The notes: a model not told the origin generated them from the sequence alone. Shown: positions 9,134-17,815, counted from the stretch's first letter. The stretch is 64,000 nucleotides of DNA from Proteobacteria bacterium 005FR1 (GCA_026192395.1 WACF01000001.1:3559719-3623718), one strand, 5' to 3'. Translations and numbers: made by a program.

Positions 9134-9191
9134 AAATAAACCCGATTCTTTCTTTGTTGCTTTGAAGTGTTTCTAGCGAAGTATTTGCATT

Positions 9192-9215
9192 TGATCGTCA
9201 CGGTGGTGACGATCA
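9192..9215. repeat. Perfect hairpin in the nrdA-nrdB intercistronic region
   Basis: TGATCGTCAC (9192-9201) and GTGACGATCA (9206-9215) form a perfect 10-bp stem with a 4-nt loop. A second GC-rich stem (GCGGGCGGGGC with GCGCCCCCCGC, about 9216-9242) lies next to it, directly after the nrdA stop. There is no T-run on the minus strand. These may stabilise the nrdA 3' end or set the nrdA:nrdB ratio; that role is inferred. Confidence 0.5.
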
Positions 9216-9252
9216 GCGGGCGGGGCTTGCGCGCCCCCCGCGGTTAGGGTGC

Positions 9253-12153
9253 CTACTGGCAAGCCTCGCAATCCGGATCGTCCAGTGAACAGGCCTTCGG
9301 CACTTCCGCCGGTTGGGCTGCACTGTTGCCGGAACCGTTCACCGAGCCCGCGGAGGCTGATACCGCGTTCAGCGTACCCCGGTCCACCGTCGACTTCTCG
9401 GTGGTGGTCGCCGCGAGCGCGCGCAGGTAGTAGGTGGTCTTCAATCCGCGGAACCAGGCCATGCGGTAGGTGATATCCAGCTTCTTGCCATTAGCCCCGG
9501 CGATATAGAGGTTGAGGCTTTGAGCCTGATCGATCCACTTCTGACGTCGGCTTGCGGCTTCGACGATCCAGCGTGGTTCCACTTCGAAAGCAGTGGCGTA
9601 AAGCGCTTTCAGGTCCGCGGGGATGCGATCGATCTTCTGTACTGAACCTTCGTAATACTTCAGATCGTTGACCATCACGTTGTCCCACAGGTCGCGATCC
9701 TTCAGATCGTGAACCAGATAGGGGTTCACCACGGTGAACTCGCCGGACAGGTTGGATTTCACGTACAGGTTCTGATACGTGGGCTCGATGGACTGGGAAA
9801 CCCCGGTGATATTCGCAATCGTTGCGGTAGGCGCAATGGCCATCACGTTGGAGTTGCGCATCCCCTGTGTTTTTACCTTCTCGCGCAGGCTATTCCAGTC
9901 CATGGTCTGGCTGCGATCCACTTCGATGTACTGTGAGCCGCGGCTCTGAATCAGCTGCTCGAGGGAGTCCACCGGCATGATGCCCTTGCTCCACAGTGAG
10001 CCTTCGAAACTGGAGTAGCTGCCGCGCTCGCTCGCCAGATCACTGGAAGCGGTGATCGCGTAGTAGCTGATCGCTTCCATGGACTCGTCGGCGAACTTCA
10101 CAGCTGCGTCGGAGCCGTAGGCAATGCGCTTGCGGTACAGCGCATCCTGGAAGCCCATCAAACCCAGACCAATGGGGCGGTGACGCAGGTTGGAGGTGCG
10201 CGCCGCCGGGACCGAGTAGTAGTTGATGTCGATGACGTTATCCAGCATGCGGATAGCGGTCTTCACCGTTTTTTCCAGCTTGGTCAGATTCAGCTCGCCG
10301 TTTTCGATGTGCTGGGCCAGGTTCACTGAGCCCAGATTACACACCGCAATTTCTTCGTTGGCCTTGGTGTTCAGCGTGATCTCGGTGCAAAGGTTCGAGG
10401 AGTGCACTACACCGACGTGCTGCTGGGGGCTGCGCAGGTTGCAGCTGTCCTTGAAGGTGATCCAGGGGTGGCCGGTTTCGAACAGCATGCCCAGCATCTT
10501 GCGCCACAGATCAACCGCGCGGACTTTCTTGAAGGGCTTGATCTTGCCTTGTCTGGCCAGCTCTTCATATTCCTCATAGCGACGCTCGAAGGCTGCACCG
10601 TAAAGGTCGTGCAGGTCCGGGGCGCTGCTGGGCGAGAACAGGGTCCATTCCTTGTCTTCGAACACCCGCTTCATGAACAGATCCGGCACCCAGTTGGCGG
10701 TGTTCATGTCGTGAGTGCGGCGGCGATCGTCACCGGTGTTCTTGCGCAGCTCGAGGAATTCCTCGATGTCGATGTGCCAGGTTTCCAGGTAGGCACAGAC
10801 TGCGCCCTTGCGCTTGCCGCCCTGGTTGACGGCCACTGCCGTATCGTTGGCCACCTTGAGGAAGGGAACCACGCCTTGTGACTTGCCGTTGGTGCCCTTG
10901 ATGTAGGAGCCGAGGCCGCGCACCGGTGTCCAGTCGTTGCCGAGACCGCCCGCCCATTTGGAGAGCATGGCGTTGTCCTGGATCGCGCCATAGATGCCGT
11001 GCAGGTCGTCCGGTACCGTGGTGAGATAGCAGGAGGACAGCTGCGGGCGCAGCGTACCGGCATTGAACAAAGTCGGCGTGGAGCTCATATAGTCGAAGGA
11101 GGACAACAGCTCGTAGAACTCGATCGCCCGCGCTTCTTTATTCGCTTCCTCAGTGGCGAGGCCCATGGCCACGCGCATGAAGAAAATCTGCGGCAGTTCG
11201 AAGCGAATATTGTCGCTGTGGATAAAGTAGCGGTCGTAGAGAGTCTGCAGGCCGAGGTAGCTGAACTGCAGATCCGCATCCGCGTCCAGTGCGGCGCCGA
11301 GCTTGTCAAGATCGTACTGCAGCAGCTCCGGTGCCAGCAGTTCCAGTTCAACCCCGCGGCGAATATAGGCCGGCAGCGCCTTGGCATACAGGGTATGCAT
11401 GTCCGCCTGGGTCGCAGAGTCCGCCACGCCCAGGAAGCCCAGCGCCTCCGCACGAAGCTTGTCGAGCAGCAGGCGGGCAGTGGCGAAGGAGTAGTTCGGC
11501 TCTTTCTCCACCAGAGTGCGGGCGGTAATGACCAGTGAAGTGTTGACGTCGGTGATGGACACGCCGTCGTAAAGATTGCGCAGCGATTCGTTCAGAATTG
11601 CCTGGGGTTCCACATCCTTGAGGCCGGCGCAGGCTTCGTTGACGATCACTTCGATGCGCTGCATGTCCAGCGGCTGAACCGAGCCGTCTTCCATGGTGAC
11701 ATTGATGGTGGGGTGATTGCTGGTGGCCTGCTGCTGGGCCTTCTCCGCGCGTACCCTGGCCCGCTGCTCGCGATAAAGCACATAGTCGCGAGCGACCTTG
11801 TGTTCGCCGGAGCGCATCAGCGCCAGTTCCACCTGGTCCTGAATCTCTTCGATATGGATGGTGCCGCCGGACGGCATGCGGCGCTTGAAGGTGCTGCTGA
11901 TCTGCTCGGTAATGGATTCAACCGTCTCGTGGATTCGGCTGGACGCGGCGGCAGTTCCGCCCTCCACGGCCAGGAAAGCCTTGGTGACGGCCACGGCGAT
12001 TTTGCTGTCGTCGTAGGAAACGACGGTGCCATTGCGCTTAATGACGCGAATTTTCCCCGGGGCGGTTGCCGATACCGAGGCGCTATCAGCCCCAGTGCTG
12101 CCGGTGGATCCGGGTTCGGGATTGATCTCTGAAGGGGATTGCTCGGTGTACAT
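9253..12153 (-). CDS. nrdA: Ribonucleoside-diphosphate reductase, class Ia alpha (catalytic) subunit
   Basis: 966 residues. It reduces ribonucleoside diphosphates to the deoxy form. Two N-terminal ATP-cone regions are visible (KIRVIKRNGTVVSYDDSKIA and NVTMEDGSVQPLDMQRIEVI), giving room for dATP feedback. Active-site elements include SSCYLTTVPDD (Cys ~374), NLCTEITLN (Asn-Cys-Glu ~587), CNLGSVNLA, the tyrosine pair in TTYYLRAL (~907), and the redox cysteines at the C-terminal tail (CSLDDPDCEACQ). The ATG at 12153 is preceded by GGAG at good spacing. Upstream at 12.54-12.65 kb lie two NrdR boxes and two DnaA-like boxes. nrdB follows as the second cistron. Confidence 0.98.
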   Translation of the reverse strand: MYTEQSPSEINPEPGSTGSTGADSASVSATAPGKIRVIKRNGTVVSYDDSKIAVAVTKAFLAVEGGTAAASSRIHETVESITEQISSTFKRRMPSGGTIHIEEIQDQVELALMRSGEHKVARDYVLYREQRARVRAEKAQQQATSNHPTINVTMEDGSVQPLDMQRIEVIVNEACAGLKDVEPQAILNESLRNLYDGVSITDVNTSLVITARTLVEKEPNYSFATARLLLDKLRAEALGFLGVADSATQADMHTLYAKALPAYIRRGVELELLAPELLQYDLDKLGAALDADADLQFSYLGLQTLYDRYFIHSDNIRFELPQIFFMRVAMGLATEEANKEARAIEFYELLSSFDYMSSTPTLFNAGTLRPQLSSCYLTTVPDDLHGIYGAIQDNAMLSKWAGGLGNDWTPVRGLGSYIKGTNGKSQGVVPFLKVANDTAVAVNQGGKRKGAVCAYLETWHIDIEEFLELRKNTGDDRRRTHDMNTANWVPDLFMKRVFEDKEWTLFSPSSAPDLHDLYGAAFERRYEEYEELARQGKIKPFKKVRAVDLWRKMLGMLFETGHPWITFKDSCNLRSPQQHVGVVHSSNLCTEITLNTKANEEIAVCNLGSVNLAQHIENGELNLTKLEKTVKTAIRMLDNVIDINYYSVPAARTSNLRHRPIGLGLMGFQDALYRKRIAYGSDAAVKFADESMEAISYYAITASSDLASERGSYSSFEGSLWSKGIMPVDSLEQLIQSRGSQYIEVDRSQTMDWNSLREKVKTQGMRNSNVMAIAPTATIANITGVSQSIEPTYQNLYVKSNLSGEFTVVNPYLVHDLKDRDLWDNVMVNDLKYYEGSVQKIDRIPADLKALYATAFEVEPRWIVEAASRRQKWIDQAQSLNLYIAGANGKKLDITYRMAWFRGLKTTYYLRALAATTTEKSTVDRGTLNAVSASAGSVNGSGNSAAQPAEVPKACSLDDPDCEACQ

Positions 12154-12540
12154 GGATGTCTCCGATGACGCGAATTGCTGCCTGTTGTTAGTTTTTGCTT
12201 TTCCGTTCTTACTTCGACTTGCTGCTTGCTAACTCGAACCTGACCGCTGCTCGTAAGCTGTCCGGCCGCGATGTCGGGGTCAATGTCCCCTGAGCACCTC
12301 GGTGCGAGACAAAAAACAACGTTTACGGCATGGCAGCGGCCTGCCAGCGCCGGCGTTCATTGCTTTTCTTGCTGAATGTCGTCCGGGTTGTCTTGTCGGT
12401 CTCACGATCTGCTGCCTTCCCTATGCGTCGTGTTTGCCTGCCGGTTCGGAATCGGGAGCCGCACCCGTGATCCGCCATATCGCGCGCCACTGGCCGTTTA
12501 TTGTTCAGCCCGTCCGGTTCGCGCGGCGTTGTGGGTGAAA
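12154..12540 (-). other. Long nrdA leader region
   Basis: No credible gene is visible between the nrdA start and the NrdR boxes. If transcription starts at the boxes, the nrdA 5' leader is roughly 380 nt. It can form short stems, for example GGGG-N7-CCCC (near 12274-12288) and GCACC-TC-GGTGC (near 12293-12304). No known riboswitch was recognised. Confidence 0.4.
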
Positions 12541-12587
12541 ACCCTATATATGGGGGTGCGGTGGATTTGCGCTACAAGATAATGCGG
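12541..12587 (-). promoter_or_regulatory. Two NrdR boxes in the nrdA promoter
   Basis: Box 1, ACCCTATATATGGGGG (12541-12556), matches about 12 of 16 positions of the NrdR consensus (ACACTATATATAGTGT type). Box 2, CTACAAGATAATGCGG (12572-12587), is weaker (about 10 of 16). Their starts are exactly 31 bp apart, three helical turns, the spacing typical for the ATP/dATP-sensing repressor NrdR. A TATATA inside box 1 could be the nrdA -10, so bound NrdR would cover the promoter. nrdR itself is not in the window. Confidence 0.75.
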
Positions 12588-12625
12588 TTATCGGTTGAAT
12601 GCAAGGCCAGAACCTGACGGTTTCT

Positions 12626-12645
12626 TGTGGATAAAATGTGGGTAA
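12626..12645. promoter_or_regulatory. Pair of DnaA boxes upstream of nrdA
   Basis: TGTGGATAA (12626-12634) is a perfect complement of the DnaA box TTATCCACA; TGTGGGTAA (12637-12645) differs at one base. The starts are 11 bp apart in the same orientation, about one helical turn. They lie ~40-60 bp upstream of the NrdR boxes relative to nrdA. In E. coli, DnaA binds two boxes upstream of nrdAB and couples its expression to the replication cycle, so a similar role is likely. Confidence 0.65.
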
Positions 12646-12791
12646 AGGTGACGGTCAGTAGCCGCTAATCGGCGACGCGGGAGTGCGCGCCGCGAGGCCA
12701 AAAGAATTGCGGAAAGGAAGGGATTTTATATTTTTTTGGTATATCCCGAAGGGGCGATATGCGCGCACCTTCCGGCCCCGATCAGCTGCGC

Positions 12792-13007
12792 TCAGTCGCA
12801 GACATCTGCCAGTTCAAGAGTGACTTCGAGGTGCTTTTCTTCCGGGTGCATGTCGTCCCGGCGCAGGACCTCTTCCCGGTGAACCGGCATCGACCGGGGG
12901 GCATCGATGCCGATGCGCACCTGGTTGCTGCGTTGAGACAGGACGGTGATCTTGATCTGATCCCCGATCCAGAAGGACTCGCCTTTGCGGCGGCTGAGAA
13001 TTAGCAC
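12792..13007 (-). CDS. csrA: CsrA/RsmA-family carbon storage regulator (divergent)
   Basis: A 71-residue RNA-binding dimer that represses or activates translation by binding GGA motifs. The core is clear: VLILSRRKGESFWIGDQIKI, NQVRIGIDAPRSMPVHREEV, with the RNA-contacting Leu4/Arg6 and the Arg of VHREE kept. It departs from the canonical protein at several positions (for example ESFWIGD for ETLMIGD) and has a different ~20-residue C-terminal tail. The GTG at 13007 gives the standard CsrA N-terminus and has GGAG nine bases upstream; an ATG at 13022 would overlap that site. It lies 225 bp downstream of argF on the same strand. It may be a paralog of the main CsrA. The candidate CsrB-like RNA at 6.5 kb is a possible partner. 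Confidence 0.93.
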   Translation of the reverse strand: MLILSRRKGESFWIGDQIKITVLSQRSNQVRIGIDAPRSMPVHREEVLRRDDMHPEEKHLEVTLELADVCD

Positions 13008-13232
13008 GGGTAGACTCTCCATGTTGTCCGGTTTTTACGCGCAGTTCGCTCTTTCTCTGCAGTATACGGGAGGGCTTTCCGGCCGCCAGATGGGGCCGGA
13101 AGTTTCACCGACAAATGCGAACAGGTTGGCGTTTGCACGCACCGTTGGCGTTCCGTATGCCTGCCGGTGGGGCTGCTTGTCTCAAGCAAAGCCGCCGCGG
13201 GCAGCTTATAGCGGGCGATCCCTTGTAAGAGG

Positions 13233-14141
13233 CTATCGTTCCAGAAGAAATTCCAGTAGCGCCTTTTGAGCATGAAGACGGTTTTCCGCCTCGTCCCAAA
13301 CCACCGAGATCTTTTCGTCTTCGAGCAGATCGGCGGAAACCTCTTCACCGCGGTGTGCGGGCAGGCAATGCATGAAGATGACGTCGCTTGCGGCACCCGA
13401 CAGCAGCTCATGATTCACCTGGAAATCCGCGAATTGCTTGCGGCGCGCCTTCTGTTCCTCTTCCTGACCCATCGAGGCCCAGACGTCGGTGGCGACCCAG
13501 TGTGCGCCCTTGACGGCTTCACGGGCATCATTGACCACTGTCACCCACTTGGCGTTGGCGGCGACCAGTTCCGGATCCGGCTCGAAGCCGGGCGGGCAGG
13601 CCACGCGCAACTCGAAGTCCCACATTTGCGCGGCATTAATGAAGGACTGACACATGTTGTTTCCGTCGCCGACCCAGGCCACCACCTTGCCCTGGGGATC
13701 GCCGCGGTGCTCCACAAAGGTCTGCAGGTCCGCCAGCAGCTGACACGGGTGGTAGGCATCGGTAAGTCCGTTGATCACGGGCACCCGGGAATATTCCGCA
13801 AAACGCTCGACGATCTCGTGACCGAAGGTGCGAATCATCACCACGTCCACCATTCGCGAAAGCACCCGGGCGGAATCCTCGATGGGCTCGCCTCTGCCGA
13901 GCTGCGTATCACGAGGAGACAGGAAGATCGATTGTCCGCCGAGCTGGGCCATGCCGGCCTCAAAGGAAACCCGGGTGCGGGTCGATGCCTTCTCGAAGAC
14001 CATGCCGAGAATTTTGCCCGTCATGGGTTGGGGAGACTTGCCCTCTCGGTGCAGCTTTTTCAGCTCGATCGCCCGGTCAATCAGACCTTTCAGCTCGCTG
14101 GGGCTAAGGTCCTGAAGGGTGAGAAAGTGTCGAATGGCCAT
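13233..14141 (-). CDS. argF: Ornithine carbamoyltransferase
   Basis: 302 residues. It joins carbamoyl phosphate and ornithine to give citrulline in arginine biosynthesis. The carbamoyl-phosphate loop STRTR is at residues 53-57, followed by [11 protein letters not shown] and [19 protein letters not shown], which carries the ornithine-site Cys. Length is normal for anabolic ArgF. It follows argD by 34 bp on the same strand, so the two form an operon. argC lies far away at 56.5 kb. Confidence 0.97.
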   Translation of the reverse strand: MAIRHFLTLQDLSPSELKGLIDRAIELKKLHREGKSPQPMTGKILGMVFEKASTRTRVSFEAGMAQLGGQSIFLSPRDTQLGRGEPIEDSARVLSRMVDVVMIRTFGHEIVERFAEYSRVPVINGLTDAYHPCQLLADLQTFVEHRGDPQGKVVAWVGDGNNMCQSFINAAQMWDFELRVACPPGFEPDPELVAANAKWVTVVNDAREAVKGAHWVATDVWASMGQEEEQKARRKQFADFQVNHELLSGAASDVIFMHCLPAHRGEEVSADLLEDEKISVVWDEAENRLHAQKALLEFLLER

Positions 14142-14175
14142 GGAATTATTCTCTTGCTCAATGGGCTGCGCCGGT

Positions 14176-15348
14176 TCAGTTGAACTCGCCGACCACCCGG
14201 GTGAGGGTATCGATCAGGGTGTCCGCCTCGGTGTCGGACAGGATCAGCGGCGGCAGCAGGCGAATCACCTTGCCGGCGGTAACGTTGATCACCAGTCCCA
14301 GCTCAAGGGCGCGCCGCACGAGTTCGCCGCAGTCTTTTTTCATCTCTACACCGATCATCAGCCCGCAGCCGCGCACCTCACTAACCAGCGGGTGTCCCGC
14401 CAGGGCGCGGCGCAGGCCTTCGCGGATGTGCTCTCCCAGTTCCGCAGCACGTTCCATCAAATTGCTTTCGACCAGAGTATCCAGAACCGCCTGTGCGGTG
14501 TGGCAGGCGAGCGGATTACCCCCGAAAGTTGAGCCGTGGCTGCCGGGCTGGATCACCTGTGCAGCCTTCCCTCTGGCGAGGCATGCGCCGATGGGGAAAC
14601 CATTGCCGAGCCCCTTGGCCACGGTGACCACGTCCGGGAGAAAGCCCTGATGCTGGTAGGCGAACAGCTTGCCGGTTCGGCCCATCCCGGTCTGGATTTC
14701 GTCGAGCATAAGCAACCAGTCGTTCTGATCGCATAGCGCCCGCAATCTGCTGAGGTAGTCCGCCGCAGGCAGATTAACGCCGCCTTCGCCCTGAACCGGC
14801 TCCACCAGAACGCCGACAACATTTCGGTTATTCTTCCCCGCATCCACCACTGCCTGGATGTCGTTGTAGGGAACTCTCAGAAACCCTTCCAGCAGCGGCG
14901 CAAAGCCTTCGCGCACTTTGGCATTACCGGTGGCGGACAGCGTGGCCATGGTGCGTCCGTGGAAGCTTTTTTCCATGACGATCACCGTGGGCGTTTCTTT
15001 GCCGATCTGGTGACCATATTTGCGGGCGATCTTCAACGCTGCTTCGTTGGCTTCGGCTCCGGAATTGCCGAAAAAAACATTGTCCATCCCCGACAGCTTG
15101 CAAAGGGTCCTGGCCAGCTTTTGCTGAGGCTGACTGTTGAACAGGTTGGAGGTATGGGTAATCGTCTCCGCCTGTTCGCAGATGGCCCTGGTCACCGCCG
15201 GATGGGCGTGCCCCAATACGCAAACGGCAACACCCGCCAGCGCATCCAGATATTCACGTCCCTGATCGTCCCACAGGCGAGCGCCGTTGCCTTTAACAAA
15301 GGTGGTATCGCCTCTTGCGTAGGCCGGCACCAGTTCGGGTATGCTCAC
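14176..15348 (-). CDS. argD: Acetylornithine aminotransferase
   Basis: 390 residues, a class III PLP aminotransferase. It converts N-acetylglutamate semialdehyde to N-acetylornithine and often also acts as succinyldiaminopimelate aminotransferase. Key motifs are [36 protein letters not shown] (Asp to the PLP ring) and [16 protein letters not shown] (Schiff-base Lys). It is the first gene of argD-argF. The leader contains a promoter-like sequence and a terminator-like hairpin. No classical ArgR box was identified. Confidence 0.95.
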   Translation of the reverse strand: MSIPELVPAYARGDTTFVKGNGARLWDDQGREYLDALAGVAVCVLGHAHPAVTRAICEQAETITHTSNLFNSQPQQKLARTLCKLSGMDNVFFGNSGAEANEAALKIARKYGHQIGKETPTVIVMEKSFHGRTMATLSATGNAKVREGFAPLLEGFLRVPYNDIQAVVDAGKNNRNVVGVLVEPVQGEGGVNLPAADYLSRLRALCDQNDWLLMLDEIQTGMGRTGKLFAYQHQGFLPDVVTVAKGLGNGFPIGACLARGKAAQVIQPGSHGSTFGGNPLACHTAQAVLDTLVESNLMERAAELGEHIREGLRRALAGHPLVSEVRGCGLMIGVEMKKDCGELVRRALELGLVINVTAGKVIRLLPPLILSDTEADTLIDTLTRVVGEFN

Positions 15349-15403
15349 AGCGACTCTTCCTAAGCCCTGGCCATGCAGGGACGCTGAAAAGTGGACTTAC
15401 AAA

Positions 15404-15432
15404 CTAAAACAGGCAGCGCAGTGCTGCCTGTT
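15404..15432 (-). terminator. Terminator-like hairpin in the argD leader (possible attenuator)
   Basis: A perfect 10-bp stem (AACAGGCAGC 15408-15417 with GCTGCCTGTT 15423-15432, loop of five) is followed on the minus strand by TTTTAG. It lies ~60 bp upstream of the argD start and downstream of the putative promoter at 15470-15498, so it would act within the leader. No leader peptide was identified. It could equally end stray transcription from the hyuB side. Confidence 0.5.
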
Positions 15433-15442
15433 GCGGTAAGTT

Positions 15443-15463
15443 TTTCCATAAAAAATGTGGAAA
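15443..15463. promoter_or_regulatory. Palindrome in the argD-hyuB divergent region
   Basis: TTTCCA (15443-15448) and TGGAAA (15458-15463) form an inverted repeat with a 9-bp AT-rich spacer. It sits where the argD transcript would start and may be an operator. The regulator is unknown; it does not look like a standard ArgR box. Confidence 0.4.
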
Positions 15464-15469
15464 CCGGCA

Positions 15470-15498
15470 ATAGTATAAGCAAAGTCCGGGCTTGGCAA
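15470..15498 (-). promoter_or_regulatory. Putative sigma-70 promoter of argD
   Basis: On the minus strand TTGCCA (15498-15493) is 17 bp from TACTAT (15475-15470); the overlapping TATACT gives a 15-bp spacer. This would produce a ~110-nt leader including the palindrome and the hairpin described nearby. Confidence 0.45.
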
Positions 15499-15581
15499 TC
15501 TCCGCCGATCGGCTGGGTAGAGGGTGTGCTGGCTCGCAAATTGTTACCATTCACCGGACTTTTGAAGGACGGCGATTATCC

Positions 15582-17123
15582 ATGATGCACGCGATCAAAC
15601 TCGGCTTGTTTGCCAGTCGCATCGAGGCAGTTTGCGACGAAATGGGCGCAGTACTGCGGCGAACCGCATTTTCCCCCAACATCAAGGATCGGCTCGACTT
15701 TTCCTGTGCGGTCTTCGATGCAGGCGGTCAGCTCTGCGCTCAAGCGGCACACATTCCGGTGCATCTGGGCAGCATGGCCTATGCGATGGCCGACATCGTC
15801 TCCGGCCGCGACTGGCAGCGGGGCGATATGTTGGTGGTCAACGATCCCTATCTTGGCGGAACCCATCTGCCGGACGTGACCTTGGTAGCACCGGTATTCG
15901 TCACCGGGGAGTTGCTTGGCTTCGTGGCCAATCGGGCTCACCACGCCAACATTGGCGCAGACAGTCCTGGCTCCATGCCCATTTCCCGTCATCTGGAGGA
16001 AGAGGGTATCGTCATTGCGCCCAGTTTCATTCAGCGCCGATCCCGATTGGACGAAGCCCTGTTCGGACGACTCTGCGGCGGTCAGGGTGAGGATTCCCAG
16101 GCAGCGGGTGACTTCCGGGCGCAGATGAGCGCCAACGCCGTCGGTGTCAAACGACTGACTGAACTGATCGAGGGCACCGGCACCGCGAGATTCAGGGATT
16201 CGCTCGAGGCGCTCAACGGTTATGCGGAGCGCCTGGCCCGCAACAGCCTGCTCGCCATTCCCGCCGGCTCCTACGAGTTTACGGACCTCATGGACGACGA
16301 CGGTCTGGGCGCAACCGACATTCCCATCTGTGTTCGGGTGACAGTGAATGCGGGCGAAGTGGAGGTGAACTTCACTGGTACTGGCGATCAGGTGAGTGGC
16401 AACATCAACTGCCCACTGCCGGTCACTGCCGCCGCTGTTTTTTACGTCTTTCGCTGCCTCATGCCGCCGCAAACGCCCGGTTGCGCCGGCAGCTTCCGGC
16501 CGATCCGGCTGACTGCGCCGGAGGGTTCGCTGGTCAACGCCCGGCGTCCGGCTGCGGTTGCCGCCGGCAACGTGGAAACCTCCAGCCGAATCGTCGATGC
16601 CGTGCTTGGCGCGCTGGCTTGCGCCATCCCCGAGCGAATCCCCGCGGCCAGCCAGGGAACCATGAACAACATCGCCATGGGCGCCCGCGAGCCGGCCTGG
16701 GACTACTACGAGACCCTCGGCGGTGGCACTGGCGGCAGTGCCCGATCTGCCGGCCTGTCGGGAGTGCAGAGCCACATGACCAACACCCTCAACACCCCGG
16801 TGGAAAGCCTCGAATCCCACTACCCTCTACGGGTGACTCGCTATGCCCTGCGCCGTGGCTCGGAAGGTGCGGGCCGCAACCCCGGCGGCGCTGGTCTGCT
16901 GCGGGAGTACCAGTTTCTGGCCCCCGCGGAGGTGACCCTGCTCACCGAGCGCCGGCGGCGGGGACCGTGGGGCGCCGCTGGCGGCGCTGACGGATCCACG
17001 GGCGAAAACAGGCTGAATGGACAGTTACTGCCGGGCAAGTGCCAGTTGCAGGTGGCGCCGGGCGATGTGCTCACTCTTGCGACCCCCGGCGGTGGCGGGT
17101 GGGGTGGCCCAGGCCGGGAATGA
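15582..17123 (+). CDS. Hydantoinase B/oxoprolinase family protein (HyuB-like)
   Basis: 513 residues. The beta-type subunit of ATP-dependent N-methylhydantoinase/5-oxoprolinase/acetone-carboxylase-like enzymes is recognised from MGAVLRRTAFSPNIKDRLDF, GDMLVVNDPYLGGTHLPDVT and the C-terminal YPLRVTRYALRRGSEGAGRN followed by GDVLTLATPGGGGWG. The ATG at 15582 (MMHAIKLGLF) gives the usual start; the frame extends upstream only through poor sequence. The usual HyuA partner is absent on either side, which is unusual since the two normally work together. It is divergent from argD. The substrate cannot be predicted. Confidence 0.9.
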   Translation: MMHAIKLGLFASRIEAVCDEMGAVLRRTAFSPNIKDRLDFSCAVFDAGGQLCAQAAHIPVHLGSMAYAMADIVSGRDWQRGDMLVVNDPYLGGTHLPDVTLVAPVFVTGELLGFVANRAHHANIGADSPGSMPISRHLEEEGIVIAPSFIQRRSRLDEALFGRLCGGQGEDSQAAGDFRAQMSANAVGVKRLTELIEGTGTARFRDSLEALNGYAERLARNSLLAIPAGSYEFTDLMDDDGLGATDIPICVRVTVNAGEVEVNFTGTGDQVSGNINCPLPVTAAAVFYVFRCLMPPQTPGCAGSFRPIRLTAPEGSLVNARRPAAVAAGNVETSSRIVDAVLGALACAIPERIPAASQGTMNNIAMGAREPAWDYYETLGGGTGGSARSAGLSGVQSHMTNTLNTPVESLESHYPLRVTRYALRRGSEGAGRNPGGAGLLREYQFLAPAEVTLLTERRRRGPWGAAGGADGSTGENRLNGQLLPGKCQLQVAPGDVLTLATPGGGGWGGPGRE

Positions 17124-17188
17124 GCCCTGGTCGTTGCCCACAAAGCTTCCGAGTAGTCAGCCCCGTTTTCTGCAAGCGCTGCCTGGGG

Positions 17189-17213
17189 TAGAATGCTCAA
17201 AACTTGAGTTTTG
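17189..17213 (+). promoter_or_regulatory. Putative promoter -10 and inverted repeat upstream of grxD
   Basis: TAGAAT (17189-17194) could be a -10 with a weak -35. It is followed by CAAAACT-TG-AGTTTTG (17198-17213), a 7-bp inverted repeat in the initial transcribed region, possibly an operator. This lies ~150 bp upstream of the glutaredoxin start. Confidence 0.3.
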
Positions 17214-17358
17214 TACTCGGTTATTCCCGCGCCGGGAAGCTAAATGCCATGGCGCTTGTCAAACCTTGCTGTTCCCAGGCGGGCTCGACTCACTTCTCTG
17301 GCTGAGCTCGAGGGCCAGCCCCAGGCCAAGCTCCAACTTACGAGGTATTACTGAATTC

Positions 17359-17697
17359 ATGGATACTCTGGAAACTATCAAGCAGCAAATCGCCGACAAC
17401 AAAGTGATCCTATATATGAAGGGTTCTCCCAATGCGCCTCAGTGCGGCTTCTCCATGCGCACCGCGCAAGCCGTGATGGCCTGCGGTCAGCGCTTTGCCT
17501 ATGTGGACGTGCTGGCGAACCCCGATATTCGGGCGACCCTGCCCCAGTACGCGAACTGGCCTACCTTTCCGCAACTGTGGGTAAACGGTGAGCTGGTCGG
17601 AGGCTGCGACATCGTCACCGAAATGCATGAAAAAGGTGAACTCAAGCCCTTGATCGAACAGGCTGCCGGTACTGCTGAAGAGCAAAGCGGGCAATAA
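17359..17697 (+). CDS. grxD: Monothiol glutaredoxin, Grx4/GrxD family
   Basis: 112 residues. It is a CGFS-type monothiol glutaredoxin that binds and transfers [2Fe-2S] clusters with glutathione and BolA-type partners. The active-site motif CGFS is at residues 29-32, with the glutathione-contacting WPTFPQLWVNGELVGGCDIV downstream. The ATG at 17359 (MDTLETIKQQIADNK) gives the family N-terminus; the longer frame beginning at 17017 overlaps hyuB and is not credible. A strong intrinsic terminator follows, so it is probably monocistronic. Confidence 0.95.
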   Translation: MDTLETIKQQIADNKVILYMKGSPNAPQCGFSMRTAQAVMACGQRFAYVDVLANPDIRATLPQYANWPTFPQLWVNGELVGGCDIVTEMHEKGELKPLIEQAAGTAEEQSGQ

Positions 17698-17739
17698 GTA
17701 AGTCCAGCTACCCGTTCCCGGGTAGGTCGCCATCTATCG

Positions 17740-17774
17740 AACCCCGCCGCGTCTCCGACGCCGCGGGGTTTTTT
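17740..17774 (+). terminator. Intrinsic terminator of grxD
   Basis: AACCCCGC-c-GCGTC (17740-17753) pairs with GACGC-c-GCGGGGTT (17757-17770), with one central mismatch and a 3-nt loop, followed by a run of six T (17769-17774). Confidence 0.85.
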
Positions 17775-17815
17775 CTGTCTGTGATACCGGTTTTCGCCGG
17801 CAGAAATCGCTCTCA

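Noticed and set aside
7766..9139. A 457-codon plus-strand frame opposite nrdB
   Set aside because: It mirrors the real nrdB codons in GC-rich DNA and its protein has no recognisable motif.
15349..15581. ArgR box upstream of argD
   Set aside because: No TGAAT...ATTCA-type sequence was found; the palindrome present has a different sequence.
15576..16820. A 414-codon minus-strand frame within hyuB
   Set aside because: It is antisense to a well-supported gene, and no motif is seen.
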